A program made the position numbers and the translations under genes. This document shows positions 37,553 to 46,536 of a DNA stretch of 64,000 nucleotides, in pieces. The stretch is taken from NCBI GenBank assembly GCA_934418125.1, contig CAKRWT010000002.1, positions 104,879 through 168,878 on the forward strand, in the 5' to 3' direction. The stretch comes from an uncultured Lachnospiraceae bacterium. GTDB lineage: Bacteria; Bacillota; Clostridia; Lachnospirales; Lachnospiraceae. The first letter of the stretch is position 1. Each line of letters opens with the position of its first letter. The notes beneath the pieces are model-generated. The model saw only the letters and a list, made by a program, of their open reading frames with translations. It was not told the origin of the DNA and made no database searches.

Positions 37553-38095
37553 TTATGATTGATAGGAAATTAAATCCTCAACCGGCTTTCTTCTGGGAGC
37601 TGCAGGAGCTTCATCAGGATAACCAATCGGGATTAATGCTACTAATTCTCTGTCTTCTGGAAGGTTGATAAACGAAGCAACCTTGTCTTCGTCAAATAAT
37701 CCAAGAATAACAGAACCAAGTCCTTTCTCATAGGCTGCCAAACAGAAGGTCTGGGATGCAATACCAGCATCAAACATCTGCCAGCCATCACCACGAGGAG
37801 TACTGAAAGAACCATCCCGCTCAAAACCACTGCGGTTTTTGATAATGGTAACAGCGATTAACATAGGTGCAGAAGCAATGATATTACCATTAGGTGGAAA
37901 AATAGAAGTAGCCTCAGTTGCAATCTTATCTTTTAAAGCGCCTTCTATGGCAACATAACGGGTAATCTGTGTATGTTTCCAGCTTGGGGCATAGGATGCT
38001 ACTTCGATAATCTCTTCCAGAATATCATGTGAAACCGGCTCAGCCTTGAATTTACGGATGCTTCTTCTTCCTAAGATACAATCTTTTGCAGTCAT
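37553..38095 (-). CDS. Nitroreductase-family FMN enzyme
   Basis: 180 residues. N-terminal RRSIRKFKAEPVSHDILEEII and APSWKHTQ bind FMN; AYEKGLGSVILGLFDEDKV and LPEDRELVALIPIGYPDE are the usual C-terminal nitroreductase motifs. NAD(P)H-dependent reduction is likely; the substrate is unknown. AGGAGG precedes ATG 38095, and a promoter lies 55 to 83 bases upstream. Confidence 0.92.
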   Translation of the reverse strand: MTAKDCILGRRSIRKFKAEPVSHDILEEIIEVASYAPSWKHTQITRYVAIEGALKDKIATEATSIFPPNGNIIASAPMLIAVTIIKNRSGFERDGSFSTPRGDGWQMFDAGIASQTFCLAAYEKGLGSVILGLFDEDKVASFINLPEDRELVALIPIGYPDEAPAAPRRKPVEDLISYQS

Positions 38096-38149
38096 GATAA
38101 ATACCTCCTTATAATGTGTAATTTAGTTACCCCCATCTATATCTTGTAT

Positions 38150-38178
38150 ATCATATCACAAAGAAAAAAGGGTTTCAA
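38150..38178 (-). promoter_or_regulatory. Nitroreductase promoter (minus strand)
   Basis: On the minus strand TTGAAA (38178-38173), 17-base spacer, TATGAT (38155-38150). Confidence 0.7.
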
Positions 38179-38210
38179 GATAAGGGAAAAGAGTTTTTCA
38201 GGCTTTTACA

Positions 38211-38238
38211 TTGTGGATTTGTGAGTTTATGGTATAAT
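38211..38238 (+). promoter_or_regulatory. Promoter of the PH-like gene
   Basis: TTGTGG (38211-38216), 16-base spacer, TATAAT (38233-38238). Divergent from the nitroreductase promoter; a leader of about 135 bases without a clear fold follows. Confidence 0.55.
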
Positions 38239-38381
38239 GTAAGGTGCGTATGCATGGAGCTGGTATGTCAGTCGGAACAGAATGAGATGAATGGCTTTTT
38301 GCAGGCGGAAGAAACAGAGCAGTATGAAAGAAATATACGATATGGTAAGAAAAGGCAGCAATAGAAAGTGGGGAAGAATAA

Positions 38382-38912
38382 ATGGCAGAAGAAATGAAAG
38401 AACAGACAAACGGGCAGACAGCAGAGAAGAAAACGGAGCAGACGGCAGAGAAGAAAACGGAGCAGACAAAGGAAACGGAAGAGAAAAACGTACAGGGAGA
38501 GGTTTTGGAAGAAAAGGACAGCCGGGCGGAGGAAAAGCCGGCTTATGCCTATCGGGAAAGAAAGAGAATCCTGTTTCTGGGGTTGCCTTTTACGTTTACG
38601 AAATACACTATTGATGAAGATGTGATTACGATTGATACCGGATTTTTAAATATGAAAGAAAACGACTGTTATTTATATAAAGTACAGGATGTGGAATTAA
38701 AGACCAGTCTGGCAGAGCGGATTTTCAAGCTGGGAACGGTAGTCTGCTACACAGGAGACACCACCCATCCACAGCTTCTGATTGAGCATGTAAAGCATGC
38801 GAAGGAGATTAAGAATTATATTCTGAAAACTTCTGAGGAAGCCAGAAGAAGACGCCGTACGTTAAATACTCTTAATATCAATGCAGATGAGGTGGATGAC
38901 CTGGATGATTAA
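38382..38912 (+). CDS. Conserved protein with PH-like (bPH2) domain and charged repeat N-terminus
   Basis: 176 residues, no membrane segment. Residues 1-55 are Glu/Lys/Thr-rich with a tandem repeat of TAEKKTEQ, probably disordered. Residues 60-140 (RILFLGLPFTFTKYTIDEDV, then DCYLYKVQDVELKTSLAERIFKLGTVVCYTGD) resemble bacterial PH domains of the YdbS/bPH2 type. The C-terminus has a basic EEARRRRRTLNTLNI stretch and an acidic end. Function unknown; family assignment is moderate. GGGGAAG precedes the ATG. Confidence 0.7.
   Translation: MAEEMKEQTNGQTAEKKTEQTAEKKTEQTKETEEKNVQGEVLEEKDSRAEEKPAYAYRERKRILFLGLPFTFTKYTIDEDVITIDTGFLNMKENDCYLYKVQDVELKTSLAERIFKLGTVVCYTGDTTHPQLLIEHVKHAKEIKNYILKTSEEARRRRRTLNTLNINADEVDDLDD
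38415..38462 (+). repeat. Two 24-bp tandem units in the PH-like gene
   Basis: 38415-38438 and 38439-38462 differ at one base and encode the in-frame octapeptide repeat QTAEKKTE. Confidence 0.85.
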
Positions 38913-39310
38913 GTCTTTTCATTTTCCTGAAGCAGGCGTTCAAAGAGAAGGCCGGAGATAAACCAGCAGGGAATATAATCCAGCCGGATAACTTTGGCGA
39001 TATTCCACTTGGAACGCTCATAATTCCAGGGACAGATATTGCGGCGGCTTAACCAGGTACCGGTAAGAAATTCTCCGGTAAAAATCAGACCGGTGTAGAC
39101 GAGACCGCGGAACAGGAAGCTGCGGTTTTTCATGATATGGCTGATGGGGGCAAAAAAGGCGGCAAGTCCGTAAATCGGGAACATCCAGACCGAAGTTGTT
39201 CCAGGCAGCTTATAGTCCCGACGGCGGAATGACTGGAAGGAAGTGAAGCTGATTTCCAGAAACCAGCCAAGCAGCCCACAGTGTATGAAATTGTGAATGA
39301 ATTTTTTCAT
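38909..39310 (-). CDS. CmpB-type (putative ABC-transporter type IV) membrane protein
   Basis: 133 residues with four or so hydrophobic segments. CGLLGWFLEISF, then a GTTSVWMFPIYGLAAFFAP stretch, EFLTGTWLSRRNICPWNY and YIPCWFISGLLFERLL fit the clostridial family annotated putative ABC transporter permease (ABC_trans_CmpB). No transporter function has to follow from that name. It converges on the PH-like gene with a 4-base overlap of the coding ends. Start at 39310 with GAGGA upstream; ATG 39322 in frame includes that site. Confidence 0.65.
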   Translation of the reverse strand: MKKFIHNFIHCGLLGWFLEISFTSFQSFRRRDYKLPGTTSVWMFPIYGLAAFFAPISHIMKNRSFLFRGLVYTGLIFTGEFLTGTWLSRRNICPWNYERSKWNIAKVIRLDYIPCWFISGLLFERLLQENEKT

Positions 39311-39420
39311 GGGATTCCTCATTTCAGAGCGATTTTTTCTATTTATTAGGATGGACAGGAATCTGGAATTTATACAGAAAATGATACAGAAGACAGGCAG
39401 TTTTCAGAAAGGAGGAGGGT

Positions 39421-40752
39421 ATGAATTACAAAGAAGCCATGGAATATGTGGAAACACTGCAACAGTATGGAAGTGTACTGGGGCTGGAATCCATGCGGGA
39501 GCTGTGCGCAAGACTGGGGAATCCCCAGAATCAGCTTCAATTCATACACATTGCCGGGACCAACGGAAAAGGTTCTGTGCTTGCCTACGTGTCTACCATT
39601 CTGAAAACGGCAGGCTACCGGGTGGGGAGATATCTGTCTCCTACGATTCGGGAATACCGGGAACGGTTTCAGGTAGATGGCAAGCTGATAACCCAGGCGG
39701 GCTTATGTAAATATCTGGAACAGGTAAAGGCAGCAGCCCAGGAGATGGCGGCAGAAGGACTGCCACATCCAACCCCCTTTGAGATAGAAACAGCCATTGC
39801 CTTTTTATTCTTCTGTGATAAACAGTGTGACCTGGTAGTGTTGGAGACGGGACTGGGCGGGGCCTTAGATGCTACGAATATAGTACAAAATACCATTGTG
39901 GCGGTATTTACGTCCATCAGCAGGGACCACATGGGAATGCTGGGACAGACATTGGAGGAGATAGCCCAGGTAAAAGCCGGCATTATGAAGGATAAATGTT
40001 ATGTGGTATCTGCCAGACAGGAGCCGGAAGTGATGAGGGTGCTGCGGCAGGTGTCCGTATCCCATAAGTGTAAGTTCTATCCGGCAGATGTGGCAAGGGC
40101 AAAGAAAATATTCTATGGTGTGACCAAACAGCGGTTCAGCTATGAAAAATATAGGGATTTGGAGATTTCTCTGTTGGGACAGTTTCAGATTGAAAATGCC
40201 GTGGTGGCAGTGGAAACCATCGATGTCCTGGGAAAAGCAGGCTATCCGGTAACGGAAGCTGCTCTCAGAAAAGGACTGGCAGACACGGTATGGCAGGGAA
40301 GATTCAGCATCATTGGCAGGAATCCTTTGTTTATTGCGGATGGAGCCCATAATGAGGATGCCTCTAAGAAGCTGGCAGAGAGCATCAGCTTCTATTTTAC
40401 AAACCGGCGAATCATCTATATAATGGGAATGCTGGAGGATAAAGAGTATGATAAGGTAATCCGGAATACCTATGCCTACGCAGAACAGATTATTACGGTA
40501 ACACCGCCTATCCGGGAACGGGCATTGCCAGCCTACGATTTGGCACAGGCAGTCAGGCAGTATCACGACAGCGTGACAGTGGCAGACAGTGTGCAGGAGG
40601 CTGTGGAGATTGCCTATCTGTTAGCCGGCAGAGAGAAAGATACAGTCATTATCGCTTTTGGCTCCCTGTCTTATCTGGGAGAACTGATGGAGGTAGTGGA
40701 ACACAGAGATACAATCAGGAGAGATTCTCATGGTAAATCAGAAGAAAATTGA
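39421..40752 (+). CDS. folC: Folylpolyglutamate / dihydrofolate synthase
   Basis: 443 residues, Mur-ligase fold. [17 protein letters not shown] is the P-loop, [16 protein letters not shown] and [20 protein letters not shown] are family motifs, and a C-terminal ligase domain with [17 protein letters not shown] follows. Adds glutamates to folate, or glutamate to dihydropteroate. AAGGAGG precedes ATG 39421. First gene of a folate operon; overlaps folE by 23 bases. Confidence 0.95.
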   Translation: MNYKEAMEYVETLQQYGSVLGLESMRELCARLGNPQNQLQFIHIAGTNGKGSVLAYVSTILKTAGYRVGRYLSPTIREYRERFQVDGKLITQAGLCKYLEQVKAAAQEMAAEGLPHPTPFEIETAIAFLFFCDKQCDLVVLETGLGGALDATNIVQNTIVAVFTSISRDHMGMLGQTLEEIAQVKAGIMKDKCYVVSARQEPEVMRVLRQVSVSHKCKFYPADVARAKKIFYGVTKQRFSYEKYRDLEISLLGQFQIENAVVAVETIDVLGKAGYPVTEAALRKGLADTVWQGRFSIIGRNPLFIADGAHNEDASKKLAESISFYFTNRRIIYIMGMLEDKEYDKVIRNTYAYAEQIITVTPPIRERALPAYDLAQAVRQYHDSVTVADSVQEAVEIAYLLAGREKDTVIIAFGSLSYLGELMEVVEHRDTIRRDSHGKSEEN

Positions 40753-41290
40753 AGAAGCAGTAAAATTATTGCTGGAGGGTATCGGGGAAGATGTAACGAG
40801 AGAGGGATTGAAGGATACCCCCAACCGGATAGCGCGTATGTATGAAGAAATTTACAAGGGGATGGATGAGGATGCCGGGACGCATCTGTTGAAGACCTTT
40901 TCTGTACAGAGCAATGAGATTGTAATGGTAAAGGACATTACGTTTTATTCTACCTGTGAGCATCATCTGATGCCATTTTACGGCAAAGCACATATTGCTT
41001 ATCTGCCAGATGGAGAGGTAGTGGGTATCAGTAAGCTTGCACGTACCGTGGAAGTATTTGCCAGAAGACCCCAGATACAGGAACAGTTGACCACACAGAT
41101 TGTGGATGCCATTATGGAACATCTGCACCCACAGGGGGCAATGGTTATGATAGAGGCAGAGCACATGTGTATGACGATGCGTGGGGTACAGAAACCGGGC
41201 AGCAGAACCGTTACGATGGCAAAGAGGGGATGCTTTGAAGAAAATCCTGCCATGCAGCAGTACTTCTTTGAAATGTTGCACAATCATTAG
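40730..41290 (+). CDS. folE: GTP cyclohydrolase I
   Basis: 186 residues, opens GTP to 7,8-dihydroneopterin triphosphate. Zinc and active-site motifs [44 protein letters not shown] and [17 protein letters not shown] are intact. Start lies within the folC end, implying coupling. Confidence 0.97.
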   Translation: MVNQKKIEEAVKLLLEGIGEDVTREGLKDTPNRIARMYEEIYKGMDEDAGTHLLKTFSVQSNEIVMVKDITFYSTCEHHLMPFYGKAHIAYLPDGEVVGISKLARTVEVFARRPQIQEQLTTQIVDAIMEHLHPQGAMVMIEAEHMCMTMRGVQKPGSRTVTMAKRGCFEENPAMQQYFFEMLHNH

Positions 41291-41316
41291 ACAAATAGAG
41301 AAACCAGATAATAAGC

Positions 41317-41799
41317 ATGGATAGAATCAATCAGATATTAAATCACGATTTATTTAAAGAATATATAAGACGGAATAATCAGGCAGAAGCGAACCGCCGC
41401 TTCTGCCGTCATAATATGGAGCATTTTATGGATGTAGCCAGAATCGGCATGCTGCTGAATCTGGAAGAAGGCTATGGAATCGACAGGGAAATGGTCTATG
41501 GGGCGGCACTGTTGCATGATGTGGGAAGATTTCAACAATATCTGGATAAAACACCTCATGAAATTGCCAGTGCACAGCTGGCGCAGGAAATCCTGCAGGA
41601 TTCCGGATTTTCCGACAGAGAAGCAGGAATTATAACAGAGGCGATTCGCAGCCACAGAAATGCTGCCTGCCAGGAAGAGAAAAATCTGAATGGGTTACTG
41701 TACCGGGCCGATAAAATGAGCCGCGCCTGCTATAGCTGTAAGGCGGAGCCGGAGTGTAACTGGAACGAAGAGAAAAAGAACCGGATGATTATCTGGTAA
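41317..41799 (+). CDS. HD-domain hydrolase inside the folate operon
   Basis: 160 residues. Metal-binding HD motifs: RHNMEHFMDVARIG, AALLHDVGRFQQY (the HD pair) and ITEAIRSHRN, with YRADKMSRACYSC further on. HD proteins are often phosphohydrolases acting on nucleotides. It sits between folE and folP with no Nudix pyrophosphatase in sight, so a role in dephosphorylating dihydroneopterin triphosphate is an attractive inference, not shown. Two cysteine-containing segments at the C-terminus (CYSCKAEPEC) might bind metal. Confidence 0.85.
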   Translation: MDRINQILNHDLFKEYIRRNNQAEANRRFCRHNMEHFMDVARIGMLLNLEEGYGIDREMVYGAALLHDVGRFQQYLDKTPHEIASAQLAQEILQDSGFSDREAGIITEAIRSHRNAACQEEKNLNGLLYRADKMSRACYSCKAEPECNWNEEKKNRMIIW

Positions 41800-41821
41800 A
41801 GCAGTGGAAAAGAGGAAGAAT

Positions 41822-42691
41822 ATGAGAATTGGACAGAAGGAATTTGTAACCAAAGGACACACTTATGTCATGGGAATCTTGAATGTGACACCGGATTCCT
41901 TTTCCGATGGTGGGAAGTTCAACGACATGGACAGGGCATTATTTCATGTCGAGGAAATGATAGCTGAGGGCATGGATATTGTAGACGTAGGCGGAGAATC
42001 CACCAGACCGGGGTATACGCTCCTGCCAGACCAGGAAGAAATCGAGCGTGTAGTGCCGGTAATAGAACATATTAAATCAAGATTTAATATACCAATTTCT
42101 CTGGATACTTATAAGGGAGCCGTAGCAGAGGCTGGAATTCAGGCAGGAGCCGATTTAATCAATGATATCTGGGGACTGAAATATGATGACAAGCTGGCAG
42201 ACGTGATAGCAAGAGCCAAGGTGCCATGCTGTCTTATGCATAACCGGAAGGAAGCGGTTTACCAGAACTATATGGAAGATGTGCTGGCGGACTTAAAAGA
42301 AACTTTAGCGATAGCCCATCGTGCAGGAATCCCGGAGGAAGGAATCATATTAGACCCCGGTGTAGGATTTGGTAAGACTTATGAGAACAATCTGGAAATC
42401 ATAGACCGTCTGGAGCTGTTAAACACTTTAGGGTATCCGGTTTTACTGGGAACCAGCCGTAAGTCGGTGGTGGGACTGACCCTGGATTTGCCGGCATCCG
42501 AGCGTGTGGAGGGGACTCTGGTAACGACGGTGTATGGTGTACAAAAAGGGGCGATGTTCGTGAGAGTACATGACGTGAAAGAAAATGTACGGGCAATCAA
42601 GATGGCAGAAGCCATCCGTGATGGCTATAAGCTGCACGAACTTGACAAAAACCCGGCATGCGCAAAGAGCGTGCACAGAAATGAGGACTAA
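41822..42691 (+). CDS. folP: Dihydropteroate synthase
   Basis: About 289 residues, joins pABA to the pterin; the sulfonamide target. VMGILNVTPDSFSDGG, VDVGGESTRPG, NDIWGLKYD and LDPGVGFGKT are diagnostic. ATG 41822 follows AGAGGA; GTG 41804 is upstream of that site. The last dozen residues are encoded by the stem-loop and AGAAATGAGGA module that starts folBK, so the tail was probably shaped by that element. Confidence 0.95.
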   Translation: MRIGQKEFVTKGHTYVMGILNVTPDSFSDGGKFNDMDRALFHVEEMIAEGMDIVDVGGESTRPGYTLLPDQEEIERVVPVIEHIKSRFNIPISLDTYKGAVAEAGIQAGADLINDIWGLKYDDKLADVIARAKVPCCLMHNRKEAVYQNYMEDVLADLKETLAIAHRAGIPEEGIILDPGVGFGKTYENNLEIIDRLELLNTLGYPVLLGTSRKSVVGLTLDLPASERVEGTLVTTVYGVQKGAMFVRVHDVKENVRAIKMAEAIRDGYKLHELDKNPACAKSVHRNED

Positions 42692-42692
42692 T

Positions 42693-43532
42693 ATGGATAA
42701 GATTATAATTGAGAATTTGAATCTATATGCGCACCATGGAGTCTATCAGGAGGAAACGGAGAAGGGGCAGAACTTCTATCTCCATGTGGTTCTGGAAACG
42801 GATACGAGGAAGGCTGGTCTGTTAGATGACCTGGAGCTTTCTACGGATTATGGGGAGGTCTGTCAGTTCCTGCATCAGTTCCTGACGGAGCATACCTATA
42901 AACTATTAGAGGCAGCGGCAGAGAATGCAGCAGAGGCAGTTTTGCTGCAATATCCGCTGATTCGTCAGATTACGCTGGAAATCCGGAAGCCGGAAGCACC
43001 CATTCCGTTACCTTTTGACTCGGTGTCGGTAAAGATTACAAGAGGCTGGCATAAGGCATATTTATCCTGTGGTTCTAATATGGGAGATAAAAAAGCCTAT
43101 CTGGAGGCTGCCGGAAAGGCTCTACAGGCAGATGAGAAGTGCCGTCTGCTGCAGGTGTCAGACTGGATGGAAACAACCCCTTACGGCGGCGTGAAGCAGA
43201 ATGATTTTTTAAATGGAGCCATGGAAATAGAAACCCTGTACACGCCGGAAGAATTGTTACTGTTCCTACATGAAATTGAAGCACAAAATGGCAGGGAACG
43301 TGTTGTACACTGGGGAGAGAGAACCTTGGATTTGGATATCCTGTTTTATGAAGATTGTGTAATGGCAACGAAGGAGCTTACCATTCCTCATAAGGATATG
43401 GCAAACCGGGATTTCGTGCTGGCCCCCCTTTCCCAAATAGCACCCTATGCGATGCATCCGGTCTATCATAAATCCGTGTTACAGTTATATGAAGAGGTGA
43501 AGAAACATGGGGAAGTGCATGTGAAGAAATAG
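42693..43532 (+). CDS. folK: Fused dihydroneopterin aldolase / HPPK
   Basis: 279 residues. Residues 1-115: FolB (MDKIIIENLNLYAHHGVYQEE, STDYGEV, LLEAAAENAAEAVL), which cleaves dihydroneopterin. Residues 120-279: FolK pyrophosphokinase (AYLSCGSNMGDKKAYLE, TTPYGGVKQNDFLNGAMEIET, RTLDLDILFYED, IPHKDMANRDFVLAPL). The fusion puts successive steps on one chain just upstream of the DHPS reaction. ATG 42693 begins 1 base after the folP stop, with GAGGA at 42683-42687; a longer frame from 42585 lies inside folP. Confidence 0.95.
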   Translation: MDKIIIENLNLYAHHGVYQEETEKGQNFYLHVVLETDTRKAGLLDDLELSTDYGEVCQFLHQFLTEHTYKLLEAAAENAAEAVLLQYPLIRQITLEIRKPEAPIPLPFDSVSVKITRGWHKAYLSCGSNMGDKKAYLEAAGKALQADEKCRLLQVSDWMETTPYGGVKQNDFLNGAMEIETLYTPEELLLFLHEIEAQNGRERVVHWGERTLDLDILFYEDCVMATKELTIPHKDMANRDFVLAPLSQIAPYAMHPVYHKSVLQLYEEVKKHGEVHVKK

Positions 43533-43570
43533 ATGGAAACAGGTAAGTACAGAAACAAGTGAGGCATAAT

Positions 43571-44182
43571 ATGAGTAAGAAGCAGTGTTGGCAGAAGGAG
43601 CTGACGTTAGAGGAAACAAGAGAAATCTATGAGAGTTATGGGAAACAGGATTTCCCGGCAGATGAGAGAAAACCTTTTTCCATGATAGAACAGATGTGGG
43701 ACAGAGGCTGTTATCGCAGTTATGGTTTCTATGAGACCATAGAGCAGGAAGGACAGCCGGAAGATGTGCTGCGTGCCTATGCGCTGATGGTGGCAGACCA
43801 TGGAAAACAGATGTTATTATTAGATTATTTTGCAGCCTGCAAGGAAACCAGAGGACAGGGCTATGGCTCGGTAGCGTTACAACAGTTAAAAGAGCTCTGT
43901 CGGGGATGGAAAGGCATCGTAATCGAAGTGGAAGATGATGAACAGCCCTTGCCGGAGATGGTTATGAACCAAAGGAAAAGACGGATTTCCTTTTATCAGA
44001 AAAGTGGATGCCAGATGACATCCACCAGGAGTTATGTATTCGGAGTGGATTACCGGATTATGGTATTACCGGTAGAAGACGAAACTGCCGGAATGGACAT
44101 GGCAGAAAAAGTAACTTCCATCTATAACTGTATGCATACTGATGAAATGTTACAGAAGCATTTCAAAATAACAGCAGTCTGA
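43571..44182 (+). CDS. GNAT-family N-acetyltransferase
   Basis: About 203 residues. The acetyl-CoA motif ACKETRGQGYGSVALQQLKEL near residue 96 and RRISFYQKSGCQMT near 140 mark the GNAT fold; substrate unknown. ATG 43571 follows GTGAGG; GTG 43559 is in frame. It trails the folate operon by 38 bases and converges with the next gene; a small imperfect hairpin (TGATT/AATCA) lies between the two stops. Confidence 0.85.
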   Translation: MSKKQCWQKELTLEETREIYESYGKQDFPADERKPFSMIEQMWDRGCYRSYGFYETIEQEGQPEDVLRAYALMVADHGKQMLLLDYFAACKETRGQGYGSVALQQLKELCRGWKGIVIEVEDDEQPLPEMVMNQRKRRISFYQKSGCQMTSTRSYVFGVDYRIMVLPVEDETAGMDMAEKVTSIYNCMHTDEMLQKHFKITAV

Positions 44183-44193
44183 TTCTTAGAAAT

Positions 44194-45231
44194 CTAATCA
44201 TTCATATTTTCCAGAGCCGCCTGCATGCCCGCGTCAAAGGTAGTCACGTTGATGGGGCCGTAGGTGCTTGTCTGATAGACCGGTACCGATTCATGAAAGG
44301 AATTAAAATACACATAGGAAGAGGTAATGTTAATATTTTGGAATACCCCTTCTTTGATTATCTCCGGATTGCTTCCGTCCAGATACATTCTTTTCAATGC
44401 GGGAGCTGTTTCGGAGTTGGTCTGGTAATATATGTAATTATCATAGACATTAAACAGGTCAATCCGTTCATCGGTCAGCACTTCTACAACATTTTCACTC
44501 ATGGAATAACGGCATAAGCGGTAGTTATTAGATACGTCCATGAAATACACATAACCATTCTGGTAGATGGGTTCCCATACATTGTATTCCCAAAGCGTAC
44601 TGGTCGTATCGGTAGAGGTATCCCACACATGCAGATAATGGTCTTCTGCAGTTCCTGCGTAATAGATACGTCCATCGGTAAGACCATTGGGATTGATGAT
44701 TTCTTCTGCCAAAGACTGTTGGTCTTTCTTATCGATTCTCATTTTTTCCAAAGAAACGCCATCGTTATTATCATATTTTTCATAGTACAAGAAGCTGCCG
44801 CTTAACTGCATGCTGACAATGTGACAGCGTTCCAGACATTCCACGCTTTTTCCCTTCAGATTACTGCGGTAGATGCCCGAGGTGCGGCGCATGAAGCCAA
44901 GACCGGAGCCATTGGCATTGCTGACCATGGAATAATATAGATAGTTTCCGCCAGCGTTGATGGAAGAAACTGAGTTCTTGCTGAGTTTTCGCAAATCAGT
45001 TTCATCCGGATTCATAGAGTAGAGAGCGTAATTGTCATAAGCATTGGCGAAGTAAATGCGCCCATCCGATTCACAGAAGTAGCCACCATTGTTCAGATTG
45101 CCGGGAGTATTGCCAATCACACCATCTGGGTTCATGGGGATTCGCCCTGCCAACAGGACAATGACCAGAACCAGGATAAGAACAACACCTGTTATTGAAA
45201 GTATCAATATATTTTTCTGCTTTGTAGTCAT
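44194..45231 (-). CDS. DUF5050 beta-propeller membrane-anchored protein
   Basis: 345 residues. N-terminal signal anchor (NILILSITGVVLILVLVIVLLAG), then extracellular repeats with the pattern G-x-I/L-Y-Y/F, for example GRIYFANAYDNYALYSMN, NYLYYSMVS, GRIYYAGTAEDHYLHVWD and NYIYYQTNS, as in DUF5050 or LDL-receptor-like propellers of Clostridia. Binding role unknown. It has its own minus-strand promoter, back to back with pheA. Confidence 0.8.
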   Translation of the reverse strand: MTTKQKNILILSITGVVLILVLVIVLLAGRIPMNPDGVIGNTPGNLNNGGYFCESDGRIYFANAYDNYALYSMNPDETDLRKLSKNSVSSINAGGNYLYYSMVSNANGSGLGFMRRTSGIYRSNLKGKSVECLERCHIVSMQLSGSFLYYEKYDNNDGVSLEKMRIDKKDQQSLAEEIINPNGLTDGRIYYAGTAEDHYLHVWDTSTDTTSTLWEYNVWEPIYQNGYVYFMDVSNNYRLCRYSMSENVVEVLTDERIDLFNVYDNYIYYQTNSETAPALKRMYLDGSNPEIIKEGVFQNINITSSYVYFNSFHESVPVYQTSTYGPINVTTFDAGMQAALENMND

Positions 45232-45269
45232 AACTGCCTCCCATACGAAAATCCGTTTTTAACAGTTCT

Positions 45270-45298
45270 ATTATATCTGCAATGTAGCTTGCTATCAA
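45270..45298 (-). promoter_or_regulatory. Promoter of the DUF5050 gene
   Basis: Minus strand TTGATA (45298-45293), 17-base spacer, TATAAT (45275-45270). It overlaps the divergent pheA promoter by 10 bases. Confidence 0.75.
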
Positions 45299-45317
45299 GG
45301 GGGTTTTGGGGTAAACT
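45289..45317 (+). promoter_or_regulatory. Putative pheA operon promoter
   Basis: TTGCTA (45289-45294), 17-base spacer, TAAACT (45312-45317), 42 bases before pheA. No T-box or other amino-acid leader is visible. Confidence 0.5.
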
Positions 45318-45358
45318 AATATTGATTTTCAGCATAGAAAAAGGAAGGGAATATACGG

Positions 45359-46486
45359 ATGGATTTACTGGAGTTAAGAGGTCAGCTGGACGAAATTGAT
45401 GAGCAGATTGTGAAGCTGTATGAAAGAAGAATGGAAATCTGCGGTCAGGTAGCAGATTATAAAATAGAAACAGGAAAAAAGGTTTTTGATAAGACAAGGG
45501 AAGAGGAGAAGCTTCGCAAGGTAAAGTCTCTTACCCATAATGATTTTAATGCCCACGGGGTACAGGAATTATTCGAACAGATTATGTCCATGAGCCGTAA
45601 ACTGCAATACAATAAGCTGGCAGAGAAGGGAAGTGCCGGGAAGCTGCCTTTTATCGGGGTAGAAAGTCTGGATACTGCCAAAGCCAGGGTTGTTTTCCAG
45701 GGGGCAGAGGGAGCCTACTCCCACATGGCAATGGTAAAGTATTTTGGCGAGTCAGTAAACAGTTTCCATGTGGATTCTTTCCGGGATGCCATGTGCGCCA
45801 TTGAGGAGGGAAGTGCTGATTTTGCGGTGCTGCCAATTGAGAATTCCACCGCAGGTATTGTGAATGAAATCTATGATTTGTTAGTAGAATTTGAAAATTA
45901 CATTGTAGGGGAGCAGATTATCAGGATAGAGCATTGCCTGTTAGGACTGCCGGGGACTGATTTTGAAAAGATTCAGACCGTTTATTCCCATCCACAGTCA
46001 CTGATGCAGAGTGCCAGATATCTGAATGCCCACGATGCCTGGAAACAGGTCAGCATGCAGAACAATGCTTTTGCCGCCAAGAAGGTAAGTGAAGACAAAG
46101 ACCCAACCCAGGTGGCGATTGCCAGTGAGCAGGCAGCTAAAATCTATGGGCTGGATATTCTGGAGCGTGGAGTCAATCAGTCTGAGACGAACTCTACCCG
46201 GTTCATTATTGTAACCAACCAGAAGATTTTCTTAAAAGATGCGAAGAAGGTAAGCCTGTGCCTGGAGGTATCCCATGAAAGTGGTTCCCTGTATCACATG
46301 CTTTCGCACTTTATCTATAACAATCTGAATCTGACGAAGATAGAAAGCCGCCCGATTGAGGAGCGGAACTGGGAGTACCGTTTCTTCATAGACTTTGAGG
46401 GCAACCTGGCAGACAGTGCCGTAAAGAACGCTCTGCGAGGATTACGGGATGAAGCCAGAAATATGAAAATCATTGGCAATTATTAA
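45359..46486 (+). CDS. pheA: Bifunctional chorismate mutase / prephenate dehydratase
   Basis: 375 residues for the phenylalanine branch. AroQ-type mutase at residues 1-85 (LDEIDEQIVKLYERRMEICG and KIETGKKVFD), dehydratase (VVFQGAEGAYSHMAMVKYFG, FAVLPIENSTAG, YSHPQSLMQSARYL, NSTRFIIV) and C-terminal ACT domain (ESGSLYHMLSHFIYNNLNLTKIESRP) for Phe feedback. AAGGAAGGG precedes ATG 45359. Confidence 0.96.
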   Translation: MDLLELRGQLDEIDEQIVKLYERRMEICGQVADYKIETGKKVFDKTREEEKLRKVKSLTHNDFNAHGVQELFEQIMSMSRKLQYNKLAEKGSAGKLPFIGVESLDTAKARVVFQGAEGAYSHMAMVKYFGESVNSFHVDSFRDAMCAIEEGSADFAVLPIENSTAGIVNEIYDLLVEFENYIVGEQIIRIEHCLLGLPGTDFEKIQTVYSHPQSLMQSARYLNAHDAWKQVSMQNNAFAAKKVSEDKDPTQVAIASEQAAKIYGLDILERGVNQSETNSTRFIIVTNQKIFLKDAKKVSLCLEVSHESGSLYHMLSHFIYNNLNLTKIESRPIEERNWEYRFFIDFEGNLADSAVKNALRGLRDEARNMKIIGNY

Positions 46487-46536
46487 GGTGGGAGATTCCG
46501 GAGAGGCAGAAGAAACAGTAAGGAAGGCAAAGCAAC

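Noticed and set aside
38415..38462. CRISPR-like repeats
   Set aside because: Only two contiguous units without spacers, in frame within a coding sequence. No CRISPR array was seen in the window.
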